Part shown: positions 10,666 through 21,490 of the stretch, one piece after another
How positions within the stretch are numbered: position 1 is the stretch's first letter
Layout: each line of letters opens with the position of its first letter
Assembly (NCBI GenBank): GCA_028386065.3
Contig: JAKUCV010002794.1
Location: 1-64,000, forward strand
Direction: 5' to 3'
Source: Turnera subulata
Taxonomy: Eukaryota; Streptophyta; Magnoliopsida; Malpighiales; Passifloraceae
DNA: 64,000 bases
The notes under the pieces: generated by a model
The model's database searches: none
Told to the model about the DNA's origin: nothing
The model's input: the letters and a program-made list of their open reading frames with translations, nothing else
Program-made: the position numbers and the translations under genes

Positions 10666-11238
10666 GGGGCTGCTCACCTCCGGTTCAAAACCCTCCAGTT
10701 TCCTCAAGTTTGTGGCTAAGATGAGTACACATCACATAAAAATAATCCAACGGTCCCTATCCATGTCCTCTCTTTCTTCTTTTTTTTCTTCTTCTTTTTT
10801 CTCACCTGTGATGTTTGTTTTCATTCATTTGCAGCTGGGAAGTGGCATACAAGTTTGTGGGGGTGCTGCTGCAGCTGCTCTTGGGGCACACCACATGGCT
10901 CATGGTGCTCATGGTGCTCATGGCTCCTATGGACATGGTGGTTTTGGAATTGGTGGTCATGGCCAAGGAAAATTCAAGCATGGAAAGTTTGGGAAGCATA
11001 AGCATGGGAAGTTTGGGAAGCATGGGAAGCATGGCATGTTTGGAGGTGGGAAGTTCAAGAAGTGGAAGTGATAATCCTACTCGTCACATGTATGTGAGAA
11101 AAAAGAAGAAGAAAAAAAAGAAGAAAGAGAAGATATGGATAGGGACCGTTGGACTATTTTTATGTGATGTTTAGTCATCTTAGCCACAAACTTAACTTGA
11201 GGAAACTGGAGGGTTTTGAACTGGAGGTGAGCAGCCCC
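10666..11238 (+). mobile_element. Pack-MULE carrying a captured gene fragment
   Basis: A 573-bp element begins GGGGCTGCTCACCTCC and ends with its inverted copy. The terminal inverted repeats run about 137-141 bp (10666-10802 against 11098-11238), with a 4-bp indel and few mismatches. A perfect 9-bp target duplication CAATAAATG flanks it (10657-10665 and 11239-11247). Long TIRs plus a 9-bp duplication are the hallmark of Mutator-like elements. The interior is not transposase but a host exon with its upstream intron acceptor, so this is a Pack-MULE mobilised in trans. Confidence 0.88.
10835..11071 (+). pseudogene. Captured last exon of a glycine-rich protein A3-like gene
   Basis: After a TTTGCAG acceptor the frame runs about 78 codons to TGA: LGSGIQVCGGAAAAALGAHH, then Gly/His/Lys-rich repeats (HGKFGKHKHGKFGKH) and the terminal GGGKFKKWK. 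The Ala-run, GAHHMAHGAHG and FKKWK tail are, from memory, typical of the C-terminus of plant glycine-rich protein A3. The intron end shows capture at DNA level. The upstream in-frame codons come from intron and TIR, so a native protein is not expected, though the frame is open. Confidence 0.65.
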
Positions 11239-11334
11239 CAATAAATGTATTGATTGGTCCTCCTACCATACCGTAATGATAAAAATAGTCCTCGTATCCT
11301 ATCTTCGATTAATTATATCCTTTGCTCTTCTTGA

Positions 11335-11545
11335 GGGGATTCTGTACAATACTATACATATTTTGATGAAGACAATATAAGGAGTATTGAACACATCTGT
11401 GACATAATGCAATGGTGGATGATTTGGTTGTTGGAACTGATGCTAATCATGTAACCAAGCGCAGCATGGGCTTCAATGGCAACCAAACATAGTCTCTTCA
11501 TTGGGCTTTCTTCACCATTATTTTAGCAGCTTCCACAACCTTGCT
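11335..11545 (-). pseudogene. Truncated SABATH exon 2 relic
   Basis: After a TGTAG acceptor the minus strand reads SKVVEAAKIMVKKAQ and then a stop; the rest is decayed. It matches the relic at 4975-5154 and lies about 110 bp from the next oxidase-like fragment, the same linkage. Confidence 0.5.
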
Positions 11546-11653
11546 CTACAAGTTAATAAAAACTAAAGCTCCCATCAAAATCACACAAGAAATTGGAGCT
11601 GCAAACTTTTCTGGTAAGAATGTTAAATTCTAACGAGTCTCTGACAGTTTCAG

Positions 11654-11859
11654 AATTTCTCAGGCCTGGAAAGGTCCATGTTCGCCTTAATTTCTGTAGA
11701 AGAAGATGATGCTTTTCTCCGACATGGATGTTTCTAAACACAGAATGAGACCACATGCTCTTGCCTTAGTTGGCTCCTTTGGGATTCCTAATCAATATTT
11801 TGACCACCATTGCATTTGACTACATTGAGGTAAATTCTTGGTCCTTAGTCAAACACTAG
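11654..11859 (+). pseudogene. Acyl-CoA oxidase-like terminal-exon fragment (copy 4)
   Basis: Begins after a TTTCAG acceptor. The GCCTGG, GTCCATGTTCGCC, GAAGAAGATGATGCTTTTCTCCG and GAGACCACATGCTCTTGCC blocks of copy 1 recur in order, but the GYLS...AAAV middle is deleted and stops intervene. It ends in the same AATTCTTGGTCCTTAGTC block. Confidence 0.45.
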
Positions 11860-12320
11860 TTCCTCATTCTGCAGCAACTTATTCTGCAGAATATTTGCTG
11901 GTCTTTTTTTTCAGGTGTTTCCCAAGTTAGGAAGTTTGTTATATCTATTCTGTATTTGACTGCAATTCTCTCAAAGTATTCCACCAACATTCAAGAAGGA
12001 ATAAATTTCTTGTGCAGGAATATGAAAATGCAGCCAAGTTCTGTCCTGCAAAACAAAAGGGAGCCATATATAACATTCCGTCATTTACTGATAGAGGATA
12101 TAAACTGGTCTCCAGGTTAATGTATTACTGCAGCTAAAGGAGGAATTTTCAGGAAAAAAGAAAAGAGAGGAGGATTATGAATGAATTGTTTAGCCTATTC
12201 CCATATAGAAACAATAACCGAGCAGATTATTGAATGGAAGGCAGCAGTACATTGACATACATGTATGTATGCATATAATTCATTAGTAAAAACATTCTTT
12301 CTGCAGTTCAAGAAGCACAA

Positions 12321-13942
12321 CTAGCCCTTGCAAGAATTCCGCTTGAGCACGATGAATATGTTAAAAGTCTTTTGTTTGTCTTTGAACTTGTGAAGATTTT
12401 CGGAGAGTGTCCTGGGGTAACGTTCAAATACAGAATCAACAATGTGGTCCCCAAAATGTTGTCTAATGAGTTCCTGGAAGATGGCTCTCATTGACTTTGA
12501 AAGGGGCTGTATGATGGATGGACTGGTGGAGGGTATCGGGTTGCCTATCAGCGATGAGATTCTCTCGACGCTAAAATATGCATTTCTCTGCAACACTGCT
12601 TCCAGCTCAAGGATGGTTGGAATGTACATTGGTAGATTGAAAGCCTCTAGTTTCTCTTCACTAATTAGTCCCTGTTTAGGATGTAAAAGGCCAGCTCAAC
12701 TTCTTAAACATGTAGATATTATAATGCTATACATTGAAAGCCTCCAATTTAATGATTAGCACCTGCAGATACTATAATGCATATTGCAGACGTTATCATA
12801 CTGTTTGGCCAGACCAATCCAACCCTTCAAATGCTTGAAATAATTTTGTACTTCAATAATCATAGAGTTTCCTCAAGAACTCTCATGTTCATTTCTTGAA
12901 TTTTTCTTTGGAATAAAGAAATGACAGAGAGGAGTTATGTAGTCTTACCTCTTCGGCCATGTCCTTTAGACAATTATACATGATGTCATTGACCACTCCA
13001 CGAAAAGTTTGAGACTGAACGGTTCCCTCTGGTAGACCAAATACTGTGAGAAGCAACAACCCTCCACCCACAACTTCTTGGGCCCTTGCATTCAGAAATC
13101 TCTCCATGTCATTCTGAAACTGAGCAGCATAGGCTTTGTTTACTTCCTTCGAGACTCCTGAGCAATGGAAGCTATCCTTATTCCAAGCCGGAGAATTAAC
13201 ATTCATGACCTCGTCAGGGACCTTGGAGAGCCAATGCAGTGCAGAAGAGGAGTATCCCAGATGGAGACTGGCTTTCGGGAACAGCCGGTTGTAGAAGCTA
13301 CCAGGGACTCCTGCAGCAAAGAATTCCCAAGACGGAGGGAAGCTTCTGAAGAGAGTATTGAAGTCATTGTTGACATGATCATTGAAGAATAGTTGGAACT
13401 CTAGAGGAGGATGATTTGGGTATTGAGACTGATATTTTTGCTTGACAGCTTTGATGATGTTCTGGGTTGCAATGAGAGTGTTGGATCCAGTAGAACAACC
13501 GAAATCTGCTATGGCAAAAGTATTAGAAGTTCCACAGGAATTGCTGAATTCCAGCATATCTTCAATTGCTGAATTCACCAATACTTTGGCAGCTTCCACT
13601 ATCCCTCTCTGCAATTCTCAATTGTAACAGATTAATTATCATTCTTTATAAATTGTAGCCATGGCATGAGCTACCCTAACCATCTTTGTTTCCATGAAAA
13701 TACTAGTGCATGTTTCTACTGCAAATAGATCTCAAGCATAACAAAGTTAAGGAAGAGAGAGATACAACGAATTGAGAGCCAAATAAACCTATTATTCTGT
13801 ATTGTTCTAGACTTCTAGTAGTGTTGAACAGCTGTAGATTGGGTCCTGCTAACATCATTACCTGGGAGTTAGAATTCTGAGAATAGCTGTGCTCTCCATC
13901 TCCCTTGGCCATTATAGGACTTATTGTCTCTTGAGTTGCCAT
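12321..13942 (-). CDS. SABATH methyltransferase 5 (intact)
   Basis: Exons 13862-13942 (27 residues, two fewer than its neighbours), 12949-13608 (220) and 12321-12671 (116 plus stop) give 363 residues with canonical splice sites. It shows GDGEHSYSQNS, IADFGCSTGSNTL, FFNDHVNNDFN and SSSALHWLSKVP. Exon 3 opens GLISEEKLEAFNLPMYIPTI and ends KRNSCKG, where the others end A. Exon 2's C-terminal part (FGLPEGTVQSQTFRG) groups with pseudogene 3. Odd residues: LGYSS for LGHSS and W for R in PPSWEFF, so activity is plausible but unproven. The usual 3' AATAAA is altered to AATAAT. Intron 2 holds a shortened decayed exon 3 start at about 12737-12768. Confidence 0.88.
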
Positions 13943-13984
13943 CTCTCTCTCTGATTAGTTGAAGTCCGCCTTCCAAGGAGGGGG

Positions 13985-13992
13985 ATATTTAT
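13985..13992 (-). promoter_or_regulatory. Putative TATA box of SABATH gene 5
   Basis: ATAAATAT on the minus strand, 43 bp above the ATG, equivalent to those of copies 3 and 4. Confidence 0.4.
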
Positions 13993-14828
13993 CTGAAGAA
14001 GGATTTTCTTACACATGCATTCCATGTGGCGTGCGTGCCAATAAATTTAATGATATTGGCAAATATTTTCATTGGATTACAAAAGTAGGGTAGTTTTTTT
14101 TTTTTTTTGAGGAAAATAAAAGTAGGGTAGTTGGTTTACCTGGATTTGACCATATAGGGAGTGTTGAACTCATTTTTGGTATTATCCGATGGTGGATGAA
14201 TTGGTTGTTGGTGTTGAACAATGTTCCGCTATCACAACTTGAACAATGCGCAGTACTAAGCATTAACCTTTCACACTACCAACCTCGTCACACTGGCAGA
14301 CTGTGTTGAGACCTCGTCAAACAGGCGGACTGTGTTGAGACTAAGCAAGACTAACTTGCACAGGCAGGTTGCGTAGAACTTGAGCTGAGGAAGATAGAAA
14401 AACTTACAAACACTAACAAACAGACAAAATAAGAATAGAGAGAAAACTCTCTTAAAAACACTCAAAGAAATGCTAGAGAGAAATGCTAGAAAGCTTAGGA
14501 TATATTTTCCATTAGAAACATGGCCTTCATATAGGCTACAAGAACTAATAATCTAACCTAGAAATTAGAAAACTACCAAATCTAATAGTTATTTAACAAT
14601 CAAGATCAAATCTAAATCATAACAACCTAGATATAATCCAGATGGTGTTGATCTTTAACACTCCTCCTCAATACCAACTCCCGCACTTTCCACCATGTCG
14701 AGCTGACGACAAAAGCGTTCAAACTTGTTGCCACACAAGCCTATTGTGAACATATCTGCGACTTGATCTTCAATCTTCACCTGCCTCAGCTCCACTTCTT
14801 CTTCAAGAACTTTTTCCCTAATAAAGTG

Positions 14829-17800
14829 TTAATGAACCTCCACGTGTTTAGTTCTTGCATGAAACATGGGATTCTCAGCCAAACGTATTGCTGATTGATT
14901 ATCACAATACAAAGGAACTACATACTCAATCGACTGATGTAAATCCTTCAACAATTGCACAAGCCAAGTGCTCTTCTGAGCTGCCATTGCTGCAGCTCGA
15001 TACTCTGCTTCTGTTGTGGATAAAGACACCCTTGGTTGTCTTTTACTGCACCAGAAAACTGCTCCAAACCCGAGTTTAAAAACATACCCAATAGTTGAAT
15101 GCCGGGTATCATGATCACAATAGCCAACTAATCTGCAGTCTTCACCTCTCTTTTACAAAATTCCATTGTCAAGTGTACCCTTGACATATCTCAAAATTCT
15201 TCTGACTGCTTCCAAATGAGGCTTCTTTGGGTTTTGCATATACCGGCTCATCACACCGACTGCATAGGAGATCTCTAGTCTTGTTTGAGCCAGATATATC
15301 AAACTACCCACCAACTGACGATACATCGTTGCATCTTCCAAATCTTTTCCTTCATGAGCACACAACTTGGCATTCGGCTCCATAGGCGTCGATATTGGTT
15401 GGTAATCGTGCATTCCAAATTTCTTCAGCAAATCTTTGCAATATTTCTGCTGATGAAAAAAAGATATTTTTTTCTGTACGGTCAATTTCAAGACCAAGAA
15501 AGTGCTTAAGCTGTCCAAGCTCTTTCATCTGGAAGCGAGCTGATAAATTCTGCTTTGTCTGGAGAATTTCCTCTTCACTATCTCCTGTGAGGATTAAGTC
15601 ATCCACATAGACCAGCACTATAGCTAACTTCTCTCCACTAGCTTTACAAACAAGCTAGAGTCTGCAGTTGTTACAGAATAACCAGCCTGGACTAAAAACT
15701 CAGCAATCTTACCATAATAGGCCCTTGGTGCTGGTTTTAATCCATAGAGAGCCTTCCGGAGTTTACATACATAGTCAGGATGATCTTGACTCTGAAAACC
15801 CTTTGGTTGATTCATGTAGATCTCTCGATCCAACTCCCCATGTAAAAATGCATTCTTCACGTCCATCTGCCACAGGTTCCAGTTCTTACCAACTGCAAGT
15901 GCTAGTAGAACTCGCACAGTTGTAAGCTTTGCGACTGGACTGAACGTTTCATCGTAGTCTAGTCCATACAGTTGAGAGAATCCTCGAGCTACCAAACGAG
16001 CCTTATACCTCTCAATCGACCCATCTATGCGACGTTTTATCTTGTAAACCCATTTGCAAGAAATAGGCTTTACTCCTCTTGGCAGTGGCATAAGCTCCCA
16101 AGTCTGGTTATGATCCAATGTTGCAAGCTCCTCTTCCATAGCCTCAATCCATCCTGAGCTCAAAGATGCTTCTTCAAAACTTTCAGGTTCTTTCACATCT
16201 TCTACAACAGCAGCATTGGCATACTTGGGATTCAGCTTCTTAGGTCTTACCGATCTTCTCAGCTGAGCTAGCGGTTCAGCTGCAACCAACTCGCCTTCTT
16301 CACTTGACTCACTATCTCCACTTGGCTCACCTTCTTTATACTCAGCTGCACTCAGCTCGCCTCCTCCACTCGGGTCGCTATCTCCACTTGGCTCACCTTC
16401 TTCATGTGGCCTAACTTCTTCATTTGGCCTTTGGTTCACTTCTGTTTGCCAAGGACTTTGAGCTACAACTACACCATCTCCACCATCTTCTAAAACTTCA
16501 GCTTCTCCTAAATTTAGTTTAACTTGAGAAAACTCCACTGTCTCTTTTAGATTATCTGAATCTGACAGTGCTTTCTACTCTGAGGACCACTGCACAAATG
16601 CCTCATCGAACACTACACCAACTTCATCATTTGAACAACCTGAATCAACAATCTAGTCGTTCTTATAATCGATTTGATTATGTGTTGTTGCCGTAAATGC
16701 AAACTCTTCGTCTTCTGCAGCAAACAATGCTTCAGCATCCCATTCTTCTTCGTCTTTGAATGTGGCAACATTGCTTTCCATGCTTCTAAGACCACTAGTC
16801 TTTCGCCATGTGTCCATTCTTGTTACAGTTGTAACACTTCCCTTCGAACCTCTTTCCATTGGAATGGTTCTTCGAGCCTCTTTCACAAGTGCTCGTCTCA
16901 CCATGATGACTTTTAAACTTGTCACCATTCTTCATGGATCCATCATCACCACGCTGCTTAGAATTCCACTTGTTTTTCTTTGCATAGAGTGCCTCTTCTT
17001 CATTCTTCAGCGAGACTCCTCCCATTTGCTTAGCTAAGTCTTCTAGACTGGCTAGAAAATTCTCAAACTCCTCAAGTGATGGCTATTTTGGCCGACCTTG
17101 TACAACAGCAATAAAGCTTCTAAATTCCGGCCTTAAACCATGGATAAGAATCCGCTTCATCCTGGATTCGTCGATAGATGCTTCTGGATCCAACTCCGAA
17201 ATCTCACGGCACAAGAACTTCACTTTGTGGAAGTATTGTGCTATTGTCATGTTGCCTTGTGTCACCGACAACTAGAGGTGAGCAAAAAATCCGAAATCCG
17301 TACTGAATCCGAATGGATCCATACCGAAAATAGGAAATCCGAACTGTTCCGTAACGAAACGGAATGGAATCCGAACTGTTTGATGAGAAATGGAACGCAA
17401 TGGAGTTTTAAACCGAAAATCTGTGGAGCTCCGAGATCCGAACAAAATAGTGTGAATAGGTAGTGCCAAAAAAATTGAACCTGGAGCCCAACCAAATTTC
17501 AAATTCTTTACAATAAAAATTGGGGGGAAAATAAAAAGTATGTAATAAACTTGATATTTTTAGCTCTTATTTTATTTTCATAACAAATTACTTAATAATT
17601 TTTGTACGTTATTTTAAATATAAATTATACTATGATTTTATAAATATTATTTTGAGTACCAAATAACTAAATATGGTTATCATATAAAAATTGTAAAAAA
17701 TATATCAAAAATTGTATTATTTTTACACAAATGCATTAAATAATATTTTTTAAAATAATAATATTATAAAATAATTTTATAAATTTTATAAATAGAAGTG

Positions 17801-18762
17801 TTTAAGTTGCAAATGCATGGTTTAATGTAGTTTTGTAAAAAAACGACCTGGTTTCAAATGAGCTTATAGAAAATTGCTAACTAGTTAATAGGCACATAAA
17901 AATATAATTTAGAATTGAAAAAATCCCAAAACTAAGAAACTAAGAGTATAGCATTGGTAATAGTAATATATTATGTGTATTAAAATAATTTTACATAATG
18001 ACTTACTCTTCTATTATTTGGTGAATATATAATGATTGTAAGTTATTTTGAATTCATTATCGAGGAGTTTTTTAATGCATATTTTATGGTTGAATTAATT
18101 TTTCTTATATTTCTCTTATTCGGTATGAAATTCATGTATTATATGTATGTTATTTGCATATTTGGCTTAGTTTTTTCATTATTTTTCCAACTATGGTTTT
18201 ATGAAAATCTAAAAAATCCGTAAGATCCGCTCCGAAAATCCGAAAATCGATGTTCCGTGGAGATCCGAAAAACCGTAAAATCCGTACCGAAATTATGGTC
18301 TCCGAAAATTATGGAGCTCCGAGAATTACAAATGGAATGGAGTACCGTAAGATAGGAACCGAAATATTTGGAGCTCCATTCCGAAACCGTTATTTGGTAC
18401 GGAGACTGTACCGTGCTCACCCCTACCGACAACGACTCGTTCTCTAAAATTTGAAGCTTCGTATCATTCTTTTTAGAGAACCGAGTGACAAGTGTATCCC
18501 AAGCTTCTTTCGGCGTTTCAGCTTTCTATATGCATTGCAGCATTTCCTTTCCTATTGTTGTCTTTAAAGTGAACATTGCCTTGCCCACTTTAATCTTCCA
18601 CTTTCGCAACTCTGTGGCTTCTTCCGGTTGTGCTACCTCGGTACTATAGACAACTTCCCATAGGTCTTGTCCTTGCAAGTAGGTCATCATGCAAGTTGAC
18701 CACGTACTGTAGTTGTTATTGTTGAGCTTCTCCATTGCACCAATAACTTGTAGGTCGGTCAT
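14829..18762 (-). pseudogene. gag-pol remnant of copia A
   Basis: Reading right to left: gag start (18762, MTDLQVIGAMEKLNNNN), interrupted by the hAT element at 17273-18425; remaining gag (17083-17272); zinc knuckle CYNCNKNGHMAKD (about 16800); protease start IVDSGCSN (about 16640). A large deletion removes the integrase. Then come reverse transcriptase (15624-16538, WVYKIKR, LWQMDVKNAF; YVDD near 15605) and RNase H pieces (14829-15029, [12 protein letters not shown]). Frameshifts and stops break it throughout, so it cannot be autonomous. Confidence 0.85.
17273..18425. mobile_element. Non-autonomous hAT element inside copia A
   Basis: 1153 bp with termini TAGAGGTGAGCA and TGCTCACCCCTA (imperfect inverted repeat). 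A perfect 8-bp duplication CCGACAAC flanks it (17265-17272 and 18426-18433). Subterminal regions repeat TCCGAAA / ATCCG words; the interior is very AT-rich with no transposase. An 8-bp duplication and TAG-type ends indicate the hAT superfamily. Confidence 0.88.
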
Positions 18763-19282
18763 TGTATTGACAAAAGATTCTCACAAAACACCGATACGTG
18801 ATCTCCTAAAGAAGGACCGGCTCGTCTACCAGATTGTTGAACAATGTTCCGCTATTACAATGTGAACAATGCGCAGCACTAAGCACTAACCTTTCACACT
18901 ACCAACCTCGTCACACAGGCAGACTGTGTTGAGACTAAACAAGACTAACTTGCACAGGCAGGTTGTGTAGAACCTGAGCTGAGGAAGAAAGAAAAACTTA
19001 CAAACACTAATAACCGGACAACAAATAAGAATAGAGAGAAAACTCTTTTAAAAACACTCAGAGAAATGCTAGAGAGAAATGCTAGAAAACTTGGGATATA
19101 TTCTCCATTAGAAATATGGCCTTTATATATGCTACAGAACTAACAATCTGACCTAGAAATTAGGAAACTACCAAATCTAATAGTTATTTAACAATCAAGA
19201 TTAATTCTAAATCATAACTACTTAGATATAATCTAGATGGTATTGATCTTTAATAGTTGGAACTGATACTATTGATTAAAAG

Positions 19283-19438
19283 ATGCTGCTTTTGGTTTGG
19301 GGCACTAGTCTAAGTCAAGCGCTCACTGGACTACGGACTTAGTCTAGTTCAGTCCAGTCCAAGTCCAAGTAGTCTAAGTCAAGCGCTCACTGGACTACGG
19401 ACTTAGTCCAGTTCAGTCCGGACAACCAAATGCAGCAT
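19283..19438. mobile_element. MITE-like element (copy 2, internally duplicated)
   Basis: Same ATGCTGCTTTTGGTTT / AACCAAATGCAGCAT ends as the element at 7771. The core unit (TCTAAGTCAAGCGCTCACTG ... GTTCAGTCC) is present twice in tandem. It is followed at 19475-19505 by a 31-bp scrap of the oxidase-like exon (copy 5). Confidence 0.5.
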
Positions 19439-19783
19439 GAGCTTCAATGGCAACCAAAGTAGAATATCTTCAATGAGACCACATGCTCTTGCCTTAGTCA
19501 GCTCCGCTGTGTCCTGCCAAAGGGAGCCATATATAGCATTCCGCCATTTACTTATAGAGTATATAAACTGCTCTCCAGGTAAATGTAGTACTGTAGCTAA
19601 GGGAGGAAATTTCAGGAAAAAAAGAAAAGAGAGGAGGAATATGAATGAATTGATTAGCATTTTCCCGATTCGAAACAAGAACCAAGCATTTCTTTAAATA
19701 GAAGACAGCAGTGAATCGACAGACATGTATGTATGCATGTAAATCATTAGTAAAACCTTCTTTCTGCAGTTTAAGAAGCACAA

Positions 19784-21466
19784 CTAGGCCTTGCAAGAAT
19801 TCCGCTTGAGTACCATGAATATGTTTAGAGTCTTTTGTTTGTCTTTGAAGTTGTGGAGATTTTCAGAGAGCTTCTTGGGGTAACGTTCAAACACAGAATC
19901 AACAATGTCATCCCCAAAATGTTGTCTGATGAGTTCCTCAAAGATAGCTCCCATTAACTTTGAAAGGGGTTGTACAATGGATGGACTGATTGAGGGTATC
20001 GGGTTGCCTATCACCGATGAGATTCTCTCGACGCTAAAATATGCACTTCTCTGCAACACTGCTTCCATCTCCTGGATGGTTGGATTGTATATTGGTAGAT
20101 TGAAAGCCTCTAGTTTCTCTTCACTAATTAGTCCCTGTTTAAAATGTTACACTAGATGTTATCTTTGTCAAAAATGACCAGCTCAATTTCTCAAATAGGT
20201 AGATATTAAATTGCTATACATTGAAAGCCTCCAATCTGCCTTTACTAATTAGTACCTGCAGAGACCATAATGCATATTGCAGATGTTATCATACTGAATG
20301 ACAGGGCTTATGTAGTCTTACCTCTTCGGCCATGTCTGCAAGACAAGATCCGAGGATGTCATTGAGAAGACCCCGAAAAGTTTGAGAAGAGAAGGTTCTT
20401 TCTGCTTCACCTGATACGGTGAGAACCAACAACCCTCCACCCACAACTTCTTGGGCCCTTGCATTCAGAAATCTCTCCATGTCATTCTGAAACTGAGCAG
20501 CATAGGCTTTGGCTACTTCTTTCGAGACTCCTGAACAATGGATGCTATCCCTATTCCATGCTGGAGAATTAACATCCATGACCTCATCAGGGACCTTAGA
20601 GAGCCAATGCAGAGCACATGAGGAGTGCCCCAGATGGAGACTGGACTTGGGGAACAGCCGGTTGTGGAAGCTACCGGGTACTCCTGCAGCGAAGAATTCG
20701 CCGGAGGGAGGCAAGTTTCCAAAGAGGGTGTTGAAGTCATTGTTGAGATGATCATTGAAGAATACTTGGAACTCTAATGAAGGATGATTCGGGTGTTGAG
20801 ACTGATATTTGTGCTTTACAGCTTCAATGATGTTTTGGGTTGCAATGAGAGTGTTGGATCCAATAGAACAACCAAAATCTGCAATGGCAAAAGTATTGCA
20901 AGTTCCAGAGGAATTGCTGAACTCCATATTCTCTTCAATTGCTTTCTTCACCAGTACTCTAGCAGCTTCTACTACCTCTCTCTACAATCATCAAGATCAG
21001 ATTAATGATCATTCTATAATTGTAAGCTCTAGTGATAGCATGATCTACTTTTAACCCCTGACCATCTTTGTTGCTATGAAAAACACTTGTGCATGTTATA
21101 TATGGGTAACAGATCTCAAGCTTGACAAAGTTAAGAGATACAATCAAGGATTGAGAGCTAGGAACCGTCTCATTTACTTGAGTAGATTAGATGCGTGATC
21201 TATAGCTACACAAACGCATTCAATATGTTCAAAGGATCTGTATATGCAGGACTAGTAATACATCACCATTAGCAAAAACACCCTATCACTCTGTTGTTCT
21301 TCAAGTGTTGGACAGCTACAGAAGTTGAAAATCCTGCTAACATCAGTACCTGGACGTTAGAATTCTGAGAATAGCTGTGCTCTCCATCTCCCCTGGCCAT
21401 GGGATAAGACATAGGACTTGCCTTGAGCTGCCATCTCTCTCCCTGTCTCGGATTGAAGTCTGCCAT
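19784..21466 (-). CDS. SABATH methyltransferase 6 (probably functional, shifted start)
   Basis: Exon 2 (20322-20981, 220 residues) and exon 3 (19784-20134, 116 plus stop) are open with good splice sites. They show IADFGCSIGSNTL, HSSCALHWLSKVP and the KRNSCKA end. Exon 1 ends at 21350. The ATG equivalent to other copies (21434) is out of frame because 2 bp are missing just after it. An upstream ATG at 21466 is in the correct frame and gives a 39-residue exon 1 starting MADFNPRQGERWQLK, so I place the start there (375 residues). An internal in-frame ATG before SYPMARGDGEHSYSQNS is the alternative. Its exon 2 resembles genes 2 and 4, and its exon 3 resembles genes 3 and 5. A duplicate exon 3 start with a valid acceptor lies at about 20217-20262. 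Confidence 0.75.
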
Positions 21467-21483
21467 TGAAAGAATGGGTGGTG

Positions 21484-21490
21484 TTTATAA
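21484..21490 (-). promoter_or_regulatory. Putative TATA box of SABATH gene 6
   Basis: TTATAAA on the minus strand, 18 bp above the ATG at 21466 and 50 bp above the ancestral ATG at 21434. If transcription starts about 30 bp downstream, the upstream ATG could be excluded from the mRNA, which matters for start choice. The stretch 21700-22540 is AT-rich spacer. A GGTTTCGAGCTCGAGTCC B-box-like block at 22107 hints at a SINE scrap. Confidence 0.4.

Larger units (their letters stand above)
14212..19255 (-). mobile_element. Ty1/copia retrotransposon A (degenerate, with nested hAT)
   Basis: LTRs are 14212-14660 (3' LTR) and 18835-19255 (5' LTR). They begin TGTTGAACAATG; the left one ends in CA while the right one ends TA, a mutated terminus. 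A 5-bp duplication GTTGG flanks it (14207-14211, 19256-19260). The paralogous spacer at 7737-7760 shows the uninterrupted site (GGTTGTTGGAACTGATGC), which confirms the insertion point. A purine tract (GAGGAGGAG) abuts the 3' LTR and a degenerate primer-binding site (TGGTAGACGAGC) abuts the 5' LTR. It is the same family as element B. Confidence 0.92.

Noticed and set aside
10631..11071. A host glycine-rich gene on the plus strand
   Set aside because: The frame begins before the left target duplication and crosses the TIR of a Pack-MULE; only the captured last exon resembles a protein family.
14829..16538. A functional reverse transcriptase gene
   Set aside because: The integrase is deleted, frames are broken and a hAT element disrupts gag, so it is only a remnant.
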